Source: Halapricum desulfuricans
Lineage (GTDB): Archaea; Halobacteriota; Halobacteria; Halobacteriales; Haloarculaceae
Reading direction: 5' to 3'
Length of the DNA: 64,000 bases
Assembly (NCBI RefSeq): GCF_017094505.1
Contig: NZ_CP064787.1
Coordinates: 2,294,001-2,358,000, forward strand
This document shows, one piece after another, positions 7,632-16,330 of this stretch (the first letter of the stretch is position 1; each line of letters begins with the position of its first letter). A program made the position numbers and the translations under genes. The notes under the pieces are model-generated. The model worked only from the letters and a program-made list of their open reading frames with translations. It made no database searches and was not told the origin of the DNA.

Positions 7632-9220
7632 CACGAGATCACGTCCAGCACGATGCGCGCACCGTTTTCGACGCCGTCCAGCATCAGCTCGACGATCCCG
7701 GCGATCCCGCCGACGTCCGCGGACATGTACGGGAGCACGACGAACACGAAGCCGTAGCTGGCGATCATGCTGCCGACGTTGGTCATCGCGACGATCGCGA
7801 TCAGCCGGAAGAGCGGGACGTCGGTCAGCCGGCTGTAGAGTTCGCCGAGCGGGGCCTCCTCGTCGCTGACGATCTCGTTGAGCGTCGAGATGTCGGCGAT
7901 GTTGACGTCGATGTAGCGCAACTCGACGTAGCCGGCGAACCAGCCCGGCGCGAGCAGGGGATTGACGCTGGTCAGCCAGGCGATCCCGCCCCCGATCAGC
8001 GCGGAGGGCCAGTGTGCGCCGGCCAGCTTCGCCAGTCCGAACGCGGCGATCCCGTTGACCAGGAACCACGCGACGAGCAGCCGGATCACCCACCCCTCTC
8101 TCGCGCCGCCGAGCAACAACAGCCCGAAGAAGACGGCGAACCCGACCGTGAACAGGTAGCCGAAGAGCTTGTACAGCGAGAACCGCTTCCGGGAGAGCGT
8201 CCCGGTTATCGACTCCATCGACGGGAGCCGTTCGGGGTTGTCGAGATACGACTGAATGCCCGCACGGTGGCCCGCGCCGACGACGGCGACGACGTCGTAG
8301 CCCGCCTCGCGCAGGGCGACCAGCCGGTGGGCGATGAAGGCGTCGCGCTCGTCGATCAGCGCCTCCGCGCCGCCGGGCGAGAACTGGCGGAACTCCTCCA
8401 TCATCGCCGAGACGACGTCCGTGTCGGTCAGTTCCTCGATGTCGAACTCCTCGTACTCGGTGTCGGTCTCGAGCGCGTACGCCAGCAGCGCGGCGATCGG
8501 GAGCCCGACCAGCAGCGCGACCGCTCCCGCGAGCAACGCACCGTCGAGCACCACCAGCAGCGACCCGCCGACCAGCGGCACCGCGTCGGCGAGCGCCGGC
8601 GACAATAGGACCGGACCGGCGATCAGCTCCGCCCCGAGAGCGAGGAAGACCCCGAGGAACGCGCCGACTCCGATCCCCGCCTCCAGCGTTCCGAACATCC
8701 CGGCCAGCAGGCCGCCGAACATCGTCGCCTTCTCTCTCGTCGAGAGACGCTGCCAGAAGCGCTGGATCGTCGTCTGGATGTCCCGATCGACCAGCGCGAC
8801 GCCGAGACCGTGTTCCTCGGCGGCCTCGACGGCGGCCATCATGTCCGCACCCGGCTTGATGTCGAACCGTTCGCCCAGCCGCGTCTGGACGTACGACAGC
8901 ATCCAGTAGGCCAGAAACTGAAAGACCGTGTTGCCGTGCAGGAGGTCGCCCGCGTCGAGGTCCTCGGGCGTCTCGCCTTTCATCTGGCGGTAGCGACCCT
9001 CGTCGAGTTCGACGGCCACGACGTCCGGCCGGCGCTCGGCGATCGTCTCCTCGACCTCCTCGACGCTCTTCGAGGAGACGTGTGCCGTCCCGACGAGCTC
9101 GACGCTCCCCTCGCCTTCAGACGGTTCGAGTCGCCGGACGGCGGTCTCATCGTCCGGTGACGGCGGCCGCTCCGACGCCACCCCCTCGGGATCGCTCCCC
9201 GAGTTACCGTGATCACTCAT
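7631..9220 (-). CDS. TraB/GumN-domain membrane protein
   Basis: The 529-residue protein has an N-terminal TraB domain starting near residue 40 (VELVGTAHVSSKSVEEV, then VAVELDEGRYRQM), including the GTAH and E-x2-R motifs shared with TIKI/GumN metalloprotease-like proteins. A second TraB part follows (DAFIAHRLVALREAGYDVVAVVGAGHRAGI). About six to eight hydrophobic segments lie in the middle and C-terminal half. Archaeal TraB proteins are suspected membrane-anchored metallopeptidases, and coupling with an M50 protease makes a two-protease membrane module plausible. Its own promoter region holds a degenerate family-A-like repeat. Confidence 0.9.
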   Translation of the reverse strand: MSDHGNSGSDPEGVASERPPSPDDETAVRRLEPSEGEGSVELVGTAHVSSKSVEEVEETIAERRPDVVAVELDEGRYRQMKGETPEDLDAGDLLHGNTVFQFLAYWMLSYVQTRLGERFDIKPGADMMAAVEAAEEHGLGVALVDRDIQTTIQRFWQRLSTREKATMFGGLLAGMFGTLEAGIGVGAFLGVFLALGAELIAGPVLLSPALADAVPLVGGSLLVVLDGALLAGAVALLVGLPIAALLAYALETDTEYEEFDIEELTDTDVVSAMMEEFRQFSPGGAEALIDERDAFIAHRLVALREAGYDVVAVVGAGHRAGIQSYLDNPERLPSMESITGTLSRKRFSLYKLFGYLFTVGFAVFFGLLLLGGAREGWVIRLLVAWFLVNGIAAFGLAKLAGAHWPSALIGGGIAWLTSVNPLLAPGWFAGYVELRYIDVNIADISTLNEIVSDEEAPLGELYSRLTDVPLFRLIAIVAMTNVGSMIASYGFVFVVLPYMSADVGGIAGIVELMLDGVENGARIVLDVIS

Positions 9221-9237
9221 CGGCCCCTAGTAGCAGG

Positions 9238-9306
9238 CCTGATACGGATCACTGTACCGGTTCACTGCTCCGAGACGCCGACCGTCACGTCGGCCACGTA
9301 TCGTCT
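9238..9306 (+). repeat. Degenerate family A intergenic repeat (candidate copy A0)
   Basis: Begins CCTGATACGGATCACTGTAC, close to the start of the clear copies at 10789 and 26721, followed by a TGCTCCGA box and a GCCGAC/GTCGGC stem. Similarity is weaker than among the other copies, so this assignment is tentative. Confidence 0.4.
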
Positions 9307-9386
9307 CAACTGTACACATTTTACCGAATATAAACCATACATGGCTAACAATATTCCCTCATAGAAGATGTTCCCAGACGTTTCAA

Positions 9387-9397
9387 AATATTTTTAA
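9387..9397 (+). promoter_or_regulatory. TATA-like promoter of the sugar porter gene
   Basis: An AATATTTTTAA stretch lies 26-36 bp upstream of the ATG at 9423, the spacing expected for a haloarchaeal TATA box giving a leaderless or very short-leader mRNA. The surrounding 9307-9420 region is unusually AT-rich and contains no gene. Confidence 0.5.
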
Positions 9398-9422
9398 CCA
9401 GATTTACGATAGGGCCGGATGT

Positions 9423-10793
9423 ATGTCGACAACAAGCGTCCGCAGTGTGTTACGCGGTGGCGACGGATCGTTCATATATATCACGTCCGCGCTCGCGGCC
9501 CTGAACGGGCTGTTGTTCGGCTTCGACACGGGCATCATCTCCGGTGCGTTCCTGTTCATCAAAGACAGCTTCGTGATGTCGCCATTGATCGAAGGGATCG
9601 TGATGAGTGGCGCGATGGGAGGTGCGATGGTCGGGGCGGCACTGGGCGGCAGATTGGCCGACGTGCTCGGCCGTCGGCGGATGATTCTCGTCGGTGCTGG
9701 CGTCTTCTTCGTCGGATCGCTCACAATGGCGGTCGCACCGAACGTCCCTGTACTCGTCGCGGGACGGCTGATCGACGGCGTCGCTATCGGCTTCGCGTCG
9801 ATGGTCGGTCCGCTGTACATCTCCGAGATCGCACCGCCGAAGATCCGGGGCGCGCTGACCTCGCTGAATCAACTGATGGTCACCGTCGGGATTCTGGTCT
9901 CGTATCTCGTCAACTTCGCGTTCGCCGACGCGGGCGCGTGGCGAATCATGCTCGGTGCCGGAATGGTTCCCGCGCTCGTGCTCGCGATCGGGATGACGAA
10001 GATGCCGGAGAGCCCGCGCTGGCTCTACGAGCAGGATCGGACTGACGAAGCGCGTGCCGTCCTCAGCCGAACTCGTCAGGGAGACATCGAGGAGGAACTC
10101 GACGACATCCAGCGAGTGGTCGAAAAACAGTCGGGGACGTCCGTTCGCGACTTGATCGAGCCGTGGCTCCGCCCGGCGTTGATCGTCGGACTCGGGCTCG
10201 CGGTCTTCCAGCAGGTCACGGGGATCAACGCCGTGATGTACTACGCGCCGACGATCCTCGAGTCGACTGGCTTCGGTAGCGTCACGTCGATACTCGCAAC
10301 TGTCGGCATCGGCGCGATCAACGTCGTCATGACGGTCGTCGCGATCTCGCTCATCGACCGCGTCGGTCGCCGCGCTTTGCTGCTGGTCGGGACCGGCGGC
10401 ATGGTCGCCACGCTCGGTGTGCTCAGCGTTGTCTTCTACGTCCCCGGACTGTCGGGTGCACTCGGCTGGGTCGCAACCGGCAGTCTGATGGCGTTCGTCT
10501 CGTTTTTCGCGATCGGACTCGGGCCGGTGTTTTGGCTGCTCATCTCCGAGATCTACCCGCTGGCGGTCCGCGGGAACGCGATGGGGCTCGTCACTGTCGC
10601 TAACTGGGGAGCGAACCTCCTCGTCTCGCTGACGTTCCCGATACTGACCTCCGGCGTCGGCACCTCGGCGACGTTCCTGCTGTTCGGCGTCTCCAGCCTG
10701 ATCGCACTGGTGTTCACGTATCAGCTCGTCCCGGAAACGAAAGGACGGTCGCTGGAGGAAATCGAGATGGAACTCCGAGAGAACATCGCCTGA
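9423..10793 (+). CDS. Sugar porter family MFS transporter
   Basis: The 456-residue protein has twelve hydrophobic segments and all classic sugar-porter signatures: GRLADVLGRRR (loop 2-3), PESPRWLYE (end of helix 6), QQVTGINAVMYYAPTI (helix 7), DRVGRRALLLVG (loop 8-9) and PETKGRSLEEIE after helix 12. It most likely imports a hexose or pentose by H+ or Na+ symport; the sugar cannot be named. It stands alone with its own promoter. Its stop codon lies within a family A repeat. Confidence 0.93.
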   Translation: MSTTSVRSVLRGGDGSFIYITSALAALNGLLFGFDTGIISGAFLFIKDSFVMSPLIEGIVMSGAMGGAMVGAALGGRLADVLGRRRMILVGAGVFFVGSLTMAVAPNVPVLVAGRLIDGVAIGFASMVGPLYISEIAPPKIRGALTSLNQLMVTVGILVSYLVNFAFADAGAWRIMLGAGMVPALVLAIGMTKMPESPRWLYEQDRTDEARAVLSRTRQGDIEEELDDIQRVVEKQSGTSVRDLIEPWLRPALIVGLGLAVFQQVTGINAVMYYAPTILESTGFGSVTSILATVGIGAINVVMTVVAISLIDRVGRRALLLVGTGGMVATLGVLSVVFYVPGLSGALGWVATGSLMAFVSFFAIGLGPVFWLLISEIYPLAVRGNAMGLVTVANWGANLLVSLTFPILTSGVGTSATFLLFGVSSLIALVFTYQLVPETKGRSLEEIEMELRENIA

Positions 10794-10862
10794 TAGTGAT
10801 TACTGTACGTCTGTTCCGACTCGACCGCACGAAGTAGTGCGGTCGGACCGATAAATCGCCAC
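10789..10862 (+). repeat. Family A intergenic palindromic repeat, copy A1
   Basis: Starts CCTGATAGTGATTACTGTAC, continues GTCTGTTCCG and then a perfect 8-bp stem (GACCGCAC, GAAGTA loop, GTGCGGTC at 10830-10851), ending GATAAATCG. The TGA at 10791-10793 is the stop codon of the sugar porter gene. The left arm is nearly identical to copy A3 at 26721. Confidence 0.85.
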
Positions 10863-10951
10863 GAGCACTCCCCTTCTGTGGGCTCGTCCGTGGCTGTCTC
10901 GTACGCCTGTCGGCGAGATCGGTTTGACGACCGGCCGACTCGGCCGGCCGA

Positions 10952-11095
10952 TCACTCCCGCGCGACGGCGATGTTCTGCATCCTGCTCCCGCAGGTCGGA
11001 CACACGAAGTAACTCTCCGTCGTCGAGATTCGCTTCCCGCAGCCGAGACACTCGTAGCGCGATTCAGTCGGTGTGTAGGGATCTCTTCCGGGCAT
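10952..11095 (-). CDS. Small rubrerythrin-like zinc-ribbon protein
   Basis: This 47-residue protein begins MPGRDPYTPTESRYECLGCGKR and continues with FVCPTCGSRMQNIAVARE. Two CxxC knuckles form a rubredoxin/zinc-ribbon fold. It matches a widespread haloarchaeal family annotated as rubrerythrin-like domain protein, whose members share the MPGRDPYTP start and IAVARE end. Function is unknown; redox or nucleic-acid contact are both possible. The ATG at 11095 fits the family N-terminus; in-frame codons further upstream do not. Confidence 0.85.
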   Translation of the reverse strand: MPGRDPYTPTESRYECLGCGKRISTTESYFVCPTCGSRMQNIAVARE

Positions 11096-11177
11096 GGTTG
11101 TTAAAGACACCCACACAGTAATAACGGTTTTGTAGAAACACTTGCCCAGTATACGAGGAAATACTAGGAGTATATGG

Positions 11178-11735
11178 CTATTTGAGGCGCGCGGACAGGA
11201 CGAACGTTTCACGGCGGTCGTCAGCCCGGTCGACGTCGAATCCGGCCGACTCGAGAGCGCTCGCGGCCTCGGCGGCGTCGAATCGCTCACTCAGCGGCGG
11301 GCCGCGCTCGCCCGCCCCTGCGCCACCCCAGTCGGCGATTCCGACGCGTGCGCCGGGTCGGCAAACGCGTGCCAGTTCCGCCAGCGACTCCTCGCTCGCG
11401 AACTCGTGGTAGGTCATCGTCGAGTACGCGCCGTCGAGCGCGTCGTCCTCGAAGGGCAAATCGCCGACTTCGGCAGTCACCGGCTCGACGTTTTCCGGCA
11501 GCCCCTTCTGGCGGTAATGGCTGTGCATCTCTTCCTGCACGTCGACTGCATACACGTGTCCGGCGTACGGTGCGACCTCGTCCGTGTAAAAGCCCGTTCC
11601 GCTCCCGAGATCGGCGACTGTCGATTCCTCGTCCGGACCGAACAGTGCGAGCAACTCGTCGACCGAGACGTACTTGAACCGTTGCTGATCTTCCAGTCCG
11701 GCCGCCTGACTGCTGTCGAACGTGTGAAATCCCAT
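11178..11735 (-). CDS. Class I SAM-dependent methyltransferase
   Basis: The 185-residue protein has motif I VADLGSGTGFYTDEVAP (near 40-56), an acidic residue after beta2 (AVDVQEEM), the PFEDDALDGAYSTMTYHE beta4 region, and a post-II LARVCRPGARVGIADW. This is the UbiE/Methyltransf_11-like pattern. The substrate is unknown. An upstream in-frame Met at 11783 would add a basic stretch; the ATG at 11735 (MGFHTFDSSQ) fits homologous N-termini better. Confidence 0.88.
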   Translation of the reverse strand: MGFHTFDSSQAAGLEDQQRFKYVSVDELLALFGPDEESTVADLGSGTGFYTDEVAPYAGHVYAVDVQEEMHSHYRQKGLPENVEPVTAEVGDLPFEDDALDGAYSTMTYHEFASEESLAELARVCRPGARVGIADWGGAGAGERGPPLSERFDAAEAASALESAGFDVDRADDRRETFVLSARLK

Positions 11736-11821
11736 GTCAGGTATACGGAGACGAACGCGTTTATACTGGCGGGAGGCGGACAATTTCGAGACTGTCGGCC
11801 GATGTCGTCCCTGGAGTAACC

Positions 11822-11832
11822 ATATTTATTTA
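11822..11832 (+). promoter_or_regulatory. TATA-like promoter of the metal-chelate ABC operon
   Basis: The stretch ATATTTATTTA lies 53-63 bp before the ATG at 11885, in a 150-bp AT-rich gap between two divergent genes. It is the best TATA candidate for the three-gene importer operon. Confidence 0.45.
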
Positions 11833-11884
11833 CCCTGTTTTGCTTTAGAAACGCTTATGGATTGATGCGGCAAATATTGCTCCA

Positions 11885-13042
11885 ATGAGTCCGAACGGCC
11901 GCGACGGACAGGCGAAGGGGACGACCGCCACACGACGGAAGGTCATCGGTTCGGTCGGAACGCTCGGCGTCGCCGGCGTCGCCGGCTGCACGAGCAGCGG
12001 GACTGAGGACGAAGCCCCGAGCAGCAGGACCGACGACGAGAGCCCGGGCGGGGGGACCGAAAGCACCAGCACGGTCGAAGACGCGACGGGCCGGACAGTA
12101 ACGGTGTCATCGACCGTCGAGGACGTGGTCGCCGTGGGGCCCGGGATGCTCAATCTCGTCGCGATGCTCGACGCCGTCGAGATGGTCGCCGGCGTCGAAG
12201 AGCCCGAACACACCTGGGCACGAAACATTCCGTACAACGTCGCAAACCCCGAGTTACGCGAACGGCAGGTCATCGGTCCGCACAAGGGCGGCGACGCGGA
12301 ACTCATCGCCGAGGCCGATCCGGACGTCGTCGTCGCGACGTACTTCACGGCCGGGACGGCCCGCCAGCTTCAGGGGAAAATCGACTGTCCGGTCGTCGTC
12401 GTCAAGGCCGACAGTCGGCCGTTGCACCGTCTCGAGGGGGCCTACGAGGACCTCCGGTTCCTGGCGGACATTCTCGGACGGAGCGACCGGGCCGAAGCAG
12501 TCGTCGAATTCTTCGAATCTCGGCGCGAGGACCTCCGACAGCGTAGTGAAGGTGTTTCCCGGTCACAGCGTCCGGTGGCGTACTACGCCGGACGGAGCTC
12601 CGAGGGCGGCGCGGGCGCGACCTCCACCCAGCACCCGTTCGCGCCTTTCGCGTTCGTGGGGGCGGACAACGCCGCCGGCGCCATCGAGGGCCACAAGACG
12701 GTCAGCAGCGAGGAACTGCTCCGGTGGGACCCGGACGTGATCTTCGTCGCCGGTTCGAACCGGGATCGGGTCCTCGAGGCGTTCGATTCCGGCAAATACG
12801 CGACGCTCAGTGCCGTCAAGTCCGACGATCTGTACGGGCTCTTGCCGACCCGGTTCTACGGGAATCTCTACGGAAACACGCTCGCTGACGCCTATTACGT
12901 CGGTTCCGTGCTCTACCCGGACGCATTCAGCGACGTCGATCCGGTCGAGCAGGCGAACGAGATCCACCGGACGCTGTTCGGGGCCGCTGTCTACGACCAG
13001 CTGGCCGAACAGTTCGGTGGCTTCGAGCAGCTGACGGTGTGA
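11885..13042 (+). CDS. Substrate-binding lipoprotein of a metal-chelate (FecB/BtuF-type) ABC importer
   Basis: The 385-residue protein has a Tat signal (ATRRKVIGS, Arg17-Arg18) followed by a lipobox ending GVAGC, with Cys35 as the lipidation site. An acidic Ser/Thr/Gly linker (about 36-60) leads to a class III solute-binding fold (DATGRTVTVSSTVEDVVAVGPGMLNLVAML; ADPDVVVATYF). It would be exported folded, anchored to the outer face of the membrane, and deliver Fe3+-chelate, haem or corrinoid. It is followed 1 bp later by the permease gene and then the ATPase gene. Compared with the btuF gene at 50611, this is a separate, lipoprotein-type system. Confidence 0.9.
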   Translation: MSPNGRDGQAKGTTATRRKVIGSVGTLGVAGVAGCTSSGTEDEAPSSRTDDESPGGGTESTSTVEDATGRTVTVSSTVEDVVAVGPGMLNLVAMLDAVEMVAGVEEPEHTWARNIPYNVANPELRERQVIGPHKGGDAELIAEADPDVVVATYFTAGTARQLQGKIDCPVVVVKADSRPLHRLEGAYEDLRFLADILGRSDRAEAVVEFFESRREDLRQRSEGVSRSQRPVAYYAGRSSEGGAGATSTQHPFAPFAFVGADNAAGAIEGHKTVSSEELLRWDPDVIFVAGSNRDRVLEAFDSGKYATLSAVKSDDLYGLLPTRFYGNLYGNTLADAYYVGSVLYPDAFSDVDPVEQANEIHRTLFGAAVYDQLAEQFGGFEQLTV

Positions 13043-13043
13043 A

Positions 13044-14222
13044 ATGGCCGGATCCGACGAATCGGTTCAGGCGTCCGAGGGGACGACCCGGCAGGCCGAG
13101 GGTTCGACACAGCTCGACGGTCCTGCCCGGTCATCCGAGGGGGCAGTCCGGCAGGTCGAGGGGGCGGCTCAGCGGTATCTCTCGCGGGTGGGCAGGCGAC
13201 GGCAGTTCCTCGTGGGGTCGGGCGTCGCGCTGGCGATCGCCTCGCTGGCCGCGGTCGCACTCGGGCCGACGACGATCGCGCCCGGGGACGTGGTCCGGAT
13301 CGTCCTCGCCGGACCGAACGTTGGGACGGTCGACGCGACGATCGTCTGGAACATCCGACTGCCGCGGGTAGTCGGGGCGATCGTCATCGGTGTGGGCCTG
13401 TCGCTCGCGGGGGCGGTCATGCAGAGCGTCCTCAACAATCCCCTCGGGTCGCCGTACACGCTCGGGCTGTCCCACGCCGCGATGTTCGGCGCGGCGGTCG
13501 CGATCGTCGGCCTCGACGGGGGCGCGATGGCGGCCGAGTCGCTCGGACTTGGTGCCTTCGACCCGTACGTGGTGACTGCCAGTGCCTTTCTCGCGTCGAT
13601 GGCGTCAGCCGGCATCATCCTGGCGCTGGCGAAGTACCGCGGGGCGTCACCGGAGACGATGATCCTGACCGGGATCGCGGTCGGCTCGCTGTGTACCGCG
13701 GCCACGACCGCGATCCAGTATTTCGCCTCGCAGAGCGATCTGGCCTCGATCGTGTTCTGGTCGTTCGGCGACGTCAGTCGGATGAGCTGGCACACTGTGG
13801 GGATCATGACGGTCGTCGTCGGGTTCGGTCTGGGCTACACGCTCCGGCACAGCTGGACGTACAACGCGCTGGACGCGGGCGACGAGACCGCCCGGAGCGT
13901 CGGCGTAAACGTCGACGCGGCCCGCAACCGCGGGATGGTCCTCGCGTCGCTGATCACGGCACTCGCCGTGGCGTTCGTCGGCATCGTCGGGTTCGTCGGT
14001 CTGGTGGTTCCCCACCTCGTCCGGAAAGTGATCGGCAACGACAAGGCGTTCCTGTTGCCGGCGTCGGCGACGGTCGGGGCGCTGTTGCTCGTCGTCTCCG
14101 ATACCGCCGCCCGGACGGCGCTGGCACCGACGGTGTTGCCGGTCGGGATCGTCACCTCGTTCGTCGGCGCACCGTTTTTCATCTACCTCGTCGTCCGCGG
14201 CAAGGAGTACTGGAGCCAATGA
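13044..14222 (+). CDS. FecCD/BtuC-family permease of a metal-chelate ABC importer
   Basis: The 392-residue protein has about 60 hydrophilic N-terminal residues with three degenerate repeats (VQASEGTTRQAEGS; ARSSEGAVRQVEG) before the first membrane helix. This is an unusual extension for the family. The remainder shows the FecCD pattern: ten hydrophobic helices, LPRVVGAIVIGVGLSLAGAVMQSVLNNPLGSPYTLGLS, a coupling EAA-like region and GFVGLVVPHLVRKVIG. It forms the membrane channel with the ATPase at 14239. The start at 13044 is the first ATG after the upstream stop; a later start nearer residue 55 is possible. Confidence 0.92.
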   Translation: MAGSDESVQASEGTTRQAEGSTQLDGPARSSEGAVRQVEGAAQRYLSRVGRRRQFLVGSGVALAIASLAAVALGPTTIAPGDVVRIVLAGPNVGTVDATIVWNIRLPRVVGAIVIGVGLSLAGAVMQSVLNNPLGSPYTLGLSHAAMFGAAVAIVGLDGGAMAAESLGLGAFDPYVVTASAFLASMASAGIILALAKYRGASPETMILTGIAVGSLCTAATTAIQYFASQSDLASIVFWSFGDVSRMSWHTVGIMTVVVGFGLGYTLRHSWTYNALDAGDETARSVGVNVDAARNRGMVLASLITALAVAFVGIVGFVGLVVPHLVRKVIGNDKAFLLPASATVGALLLVVSDTAARTALAPTVLPVGIVTSFVGAPFFIYLVVRGKEYWSQ

Positions 14223-14238
14223 TCGGGAGGACCCACAG

Positions 14239-15012
14239 ATGACGATCACGATCCGAGACGCGACACTCGCGTACGACGCGACGCCGGTCCTCGAGGACGT
14301 GAATCTCCGGGTCGAGGACGGCCAGCTCCTGGGATTGCTCGGTCCCAACGGCGTGGGCAAGACCTCGCTGTTGCGGGCGATCGACGGTCTGCTCGAGCCC
14401 GAGCGCGGACAGATAACTCTCGACGGCGTCGAGATCGGCGACCTGTCCCGGAAGGAAATCGCCAGACAGATCGGCTATCTCCCGCAGGTCGAGCGCGCTG
14501 AGACCCATTCGACCGTCTTCGAGACGGTGTTGCTCGGTCGGACGCCGCACTTCGGCTGGCGGCCCGACGAGACCGACAGACAGGCGGTCGAGCGAGCGCT
14601 GGAGCGTCTCGGGATCGCGGATCTCGCGACCCGACCGATGGCGACGCTCAGCGGCGGCCAGCGCCGCACGGCCCTGCTCGCGCGGGCGCTGGTCGGCGGG
14701 CCCGAGGCGCTGTTGCTCGACGAGCCGACCGGCGGGCTCGACCTCAAGCACCAGCACGAGGTCATGGGGCGGCTCCGCTCGGCCGTGCACGAGTCCGATC
14801 GGGCCGGCGTCGTCGCGATCCACGATCTCGATCTCGCGACCCGGTTCTGTGACCGCTACGCGCTGCTGTCGGACGGCGGCGTGTTCGCGGCCGGCGGTGA
14901 GGACATTCTGACCGCCGAGGCCATCGAGACGGTCTACGGCATTCCCGTCGAGGTCGTCACGCGGAACGGACACCGTGAGGTCGTTCCGACTGAACCCGAC
15001 AGCGGCTGGTAG
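14239..15012 (+). CDS. ATP-binding protein of a metal-chelate ABC importer
   Basis: The 257-residue protein has Walker A GPNGVGKT (35-42), a Q-loop, signature LSGGQRR (near 135), Walker B ALLLDEPTGGLD (near 155), and the H-loop histidine in VVAIHDLDLATRFCDRY. This is the typical FepC/BtuD type. It lies 16 bp after the permease gene and completes the importer operon. Substrate class (iron-siderophore, haem or B12) cannot be resolved from the sequence. Confidence 0.94.
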   Translation: MTITIRDATLAYDATPVLEDVNLRVEDGQLLGLLGPNGVGKTSLLRAIDGLLEPERGQITLDGVEIGDLSRKEIARQIGYLPQVERAETHSTVFETVLLGRTPHFGWRPDETDRQAVERALERLGIADLATRPMATLSGGQRRTALLARALVGGPEALLLDEPTGGLDLKHQHEVMGRLRSAVHESDRAGVVAIHDLDLATRFCDRYALLSDGGVFAAGGEDILTAEAIETVYGIPVEVVTRNGHREVVPTEPDSGW

Positions 15013-15060
15013 CGGCCCCGGGCGTACCGATCGCAGTCGGGGCGGTCACGCACACACCAG

Positions 15061-15567
15061 TCACGGCCCGAGCAACTGCTCGACGACGCGATCGGGCAGC
15101 GCCGAGCGGTTCGACGGCGTGACCTCGATTATCTCGGGAGACTGCTCGTCGGGAAACGCGTCGGCGACGAACCCGGTCAGCCCCTTCCGGACGGAAACCA
15201 ATACGCCACGGAAGCGATCGGGGCGGAGGTCATCGAGCAGCGGGGCGAACCCGCCGCCGCGCCGTTCGAGACGACCGATCTCGTCCGCGACGAGCACGTC
15301 GCCGTCCCGGCGAGCGAGCGCGAGCCCGCGCTCGATCGCGGCCGGGTCGATCGTGTAGCGCCCCACCTCGATACCGTCAGCGTCGTCGGCCTGCGTCCCG
15401 AAGGGGACCCGCTCGCCCGTCTCGGCGGCGACGAGCTCGAGTCGTTCGGGCCCGCCGGCGGTGTAGAACCCGACGGGCGTCACGCCGCGCTGGCGGAGTC
15501 GCGAGACGGTCGTCTCGACGACGGTCGTTTTCCCTGCGTTGCGGTCGCCAGTCAGGAGCACGTGCAT
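15061..15567 (-). CDS. THEP1-family nucleoside-triphosphatase
   Basis: The 168-residue protein has Walker A TGDRNAGKTT (residues 6-15) and Walker B-like DVLVADEIGRLERRG (near 89-103). These are hallmarks of the THEP1 (thermophile ATPase/NTPase) family, which hydrolyses ATP, GTP and other NTPs slowly; its cellular role is not settled. The length fits the family (about 170-180). It is convergent with the ABC ATPase gene. Confidence 0.9.
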   Translation of the reverse strand: MHVLLTGDRNAGKTTVVETTVSRLRQRGVTPVGFYTAGGPERLELVAAETGERVPFGTQADDADGIEVGRYTIDPAAIERGLALARRDGDVLVADEIGRLERRGGGFAPLLDDLRPDRFRGVLVSVRKGLTGFVADAFPDEQSPEIIEVTPSNRSALPDRVVEQLLGP

Positions 15568-15689
15568 TGGTGTCCAGGTGTCGGCGTTGACGTATCGATA
15601 GCGCTCGGTCGTGGTGGGTCTTCCGGTCGCCCGGCGTCGCCCGACCGAGCGTCGAGACGTTCAAATGGATGCCCGGCTTCGGGACACGT

Positions 15690-15875
15690 ATGGCCACTGT
15701 CGTACCCCCTTCCAAGCGCGAGTGTGAGCGGTGTGGACGCGTCGACGTCTGGGACGACGAGCGGATGAACTGGACGATCGCCGAGGACGACGGCGAGAAA
15801 CTCGCCGGCGACCCCCAGTGTCTCCACGAGTGGGACATCAACGGGTCGTACAACCCCCTCGAACCCGACGAGTGA
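15690..15875 (+). CDS. HEWD-family small zinc-finger protein
   Basis: The 61-residue protein has an N-terminal CERCGR knuckle, a second Cys (PQCLHEWDINGSYNP), and the HEWD motif at the C-terminus that gives this haloarchaeal family its name. The two Cys plus Cys/His may bind zinc. Function is unknown. A longer in-frame start at 15669 exists, but MATVVPPSKRECERCG from the ATG at 15690 is the usual family N-terminus. The family B repeat follows 32 bp after the stop. Confidence 0.85.
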   Translation: MATVVPPSKRECERCGRVDVWDDERMNWTIAEDDGEKLAGDPQCLHEWDINGSYNPLEPDE

Positions 15876-15907
15876 GAGATCCCGTTCGCCGGCGCGTCCG
15901 CTTGTTC

Positions 15908-15987
15908 ATACTGGTGGCTATACGTTCGTAAAGATATCTGGCACGCCGGCGTGCCAGATCATTTCGAAATGGTATAGCCACCAGTAT
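15908..15987 (-). repeat. Family B intergenic palindromic element, copy B1
   Basis: This is an 80-bp element with perfect 15-bp terminal inverted repeats (15908-15922 with 15973-15987; ATACTGGTGGCTATA) and a perfect 24-bp central palindrome (15936-15959, core CACGCCGGCGTG). In the reverse orientation it aligns without large gaps with copies at 24444 and 59742. It sits between two convergent genes (HEWD and DUF5786), where it could also act as a bidirectional terminator. Confidence 0.92.
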
Positions 15988-16035
15988 CACTTGCAACAGT
16001 GGTGTGTCCCCGAACGACTGCTTCCCTGCCTGTTA

Positions 16036-16209
16036 CTAGTCTTTCATCTGCTGGAGCTTGTCCAGCAGTTCGTCCTGGTCCGCCTCGGCTTCGAAGTCGA
16101 CGCGCCCGTCGTGGTCGTTGTTATGGACGTTGACGGCCTCGTCGTCGTCGTACTCGGCGTCGCTTTGCTGGTTCTCCTGCTCGGATTCGTCGTAACTACC
16201 GAAGCCCAT
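16036..16209 (-). CDS. DUF5786-like small acidic protein
   Basis: The 57-residue very acidic protein begins MGFGSYDESEQENQ and ends DELLDKLQQMKD. This is the pattern of a highly conserved haloarchaeal family (DUF5786, recalled). There is an N-terminal disordered acidic region and a short C-terminal amphipathic helix. No catalytic or metal motif is seen. The gene is too short for usual ORF cut-offs but has haloarchaeal codon bias and a clear family N-terminus. Confidence 0.85.
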   Translation of the reverse strand: MGFGSYDESEQENQQSDAEYDDDEAVNVHNNDHDGRVDFEAEADQDELLDKLQQMKD

Positions 16210-16330
16210 TGTACGGATGACTAGCGGGGGCGCGGGGAAAAGTCATCGGACTTCGAGACACGCGTGCCTGAAAGTTCCTACCAGATCCACATTCGATAGC
16301 CTCAATGCGGGTGCCCGTTTTGGCTCCTGT

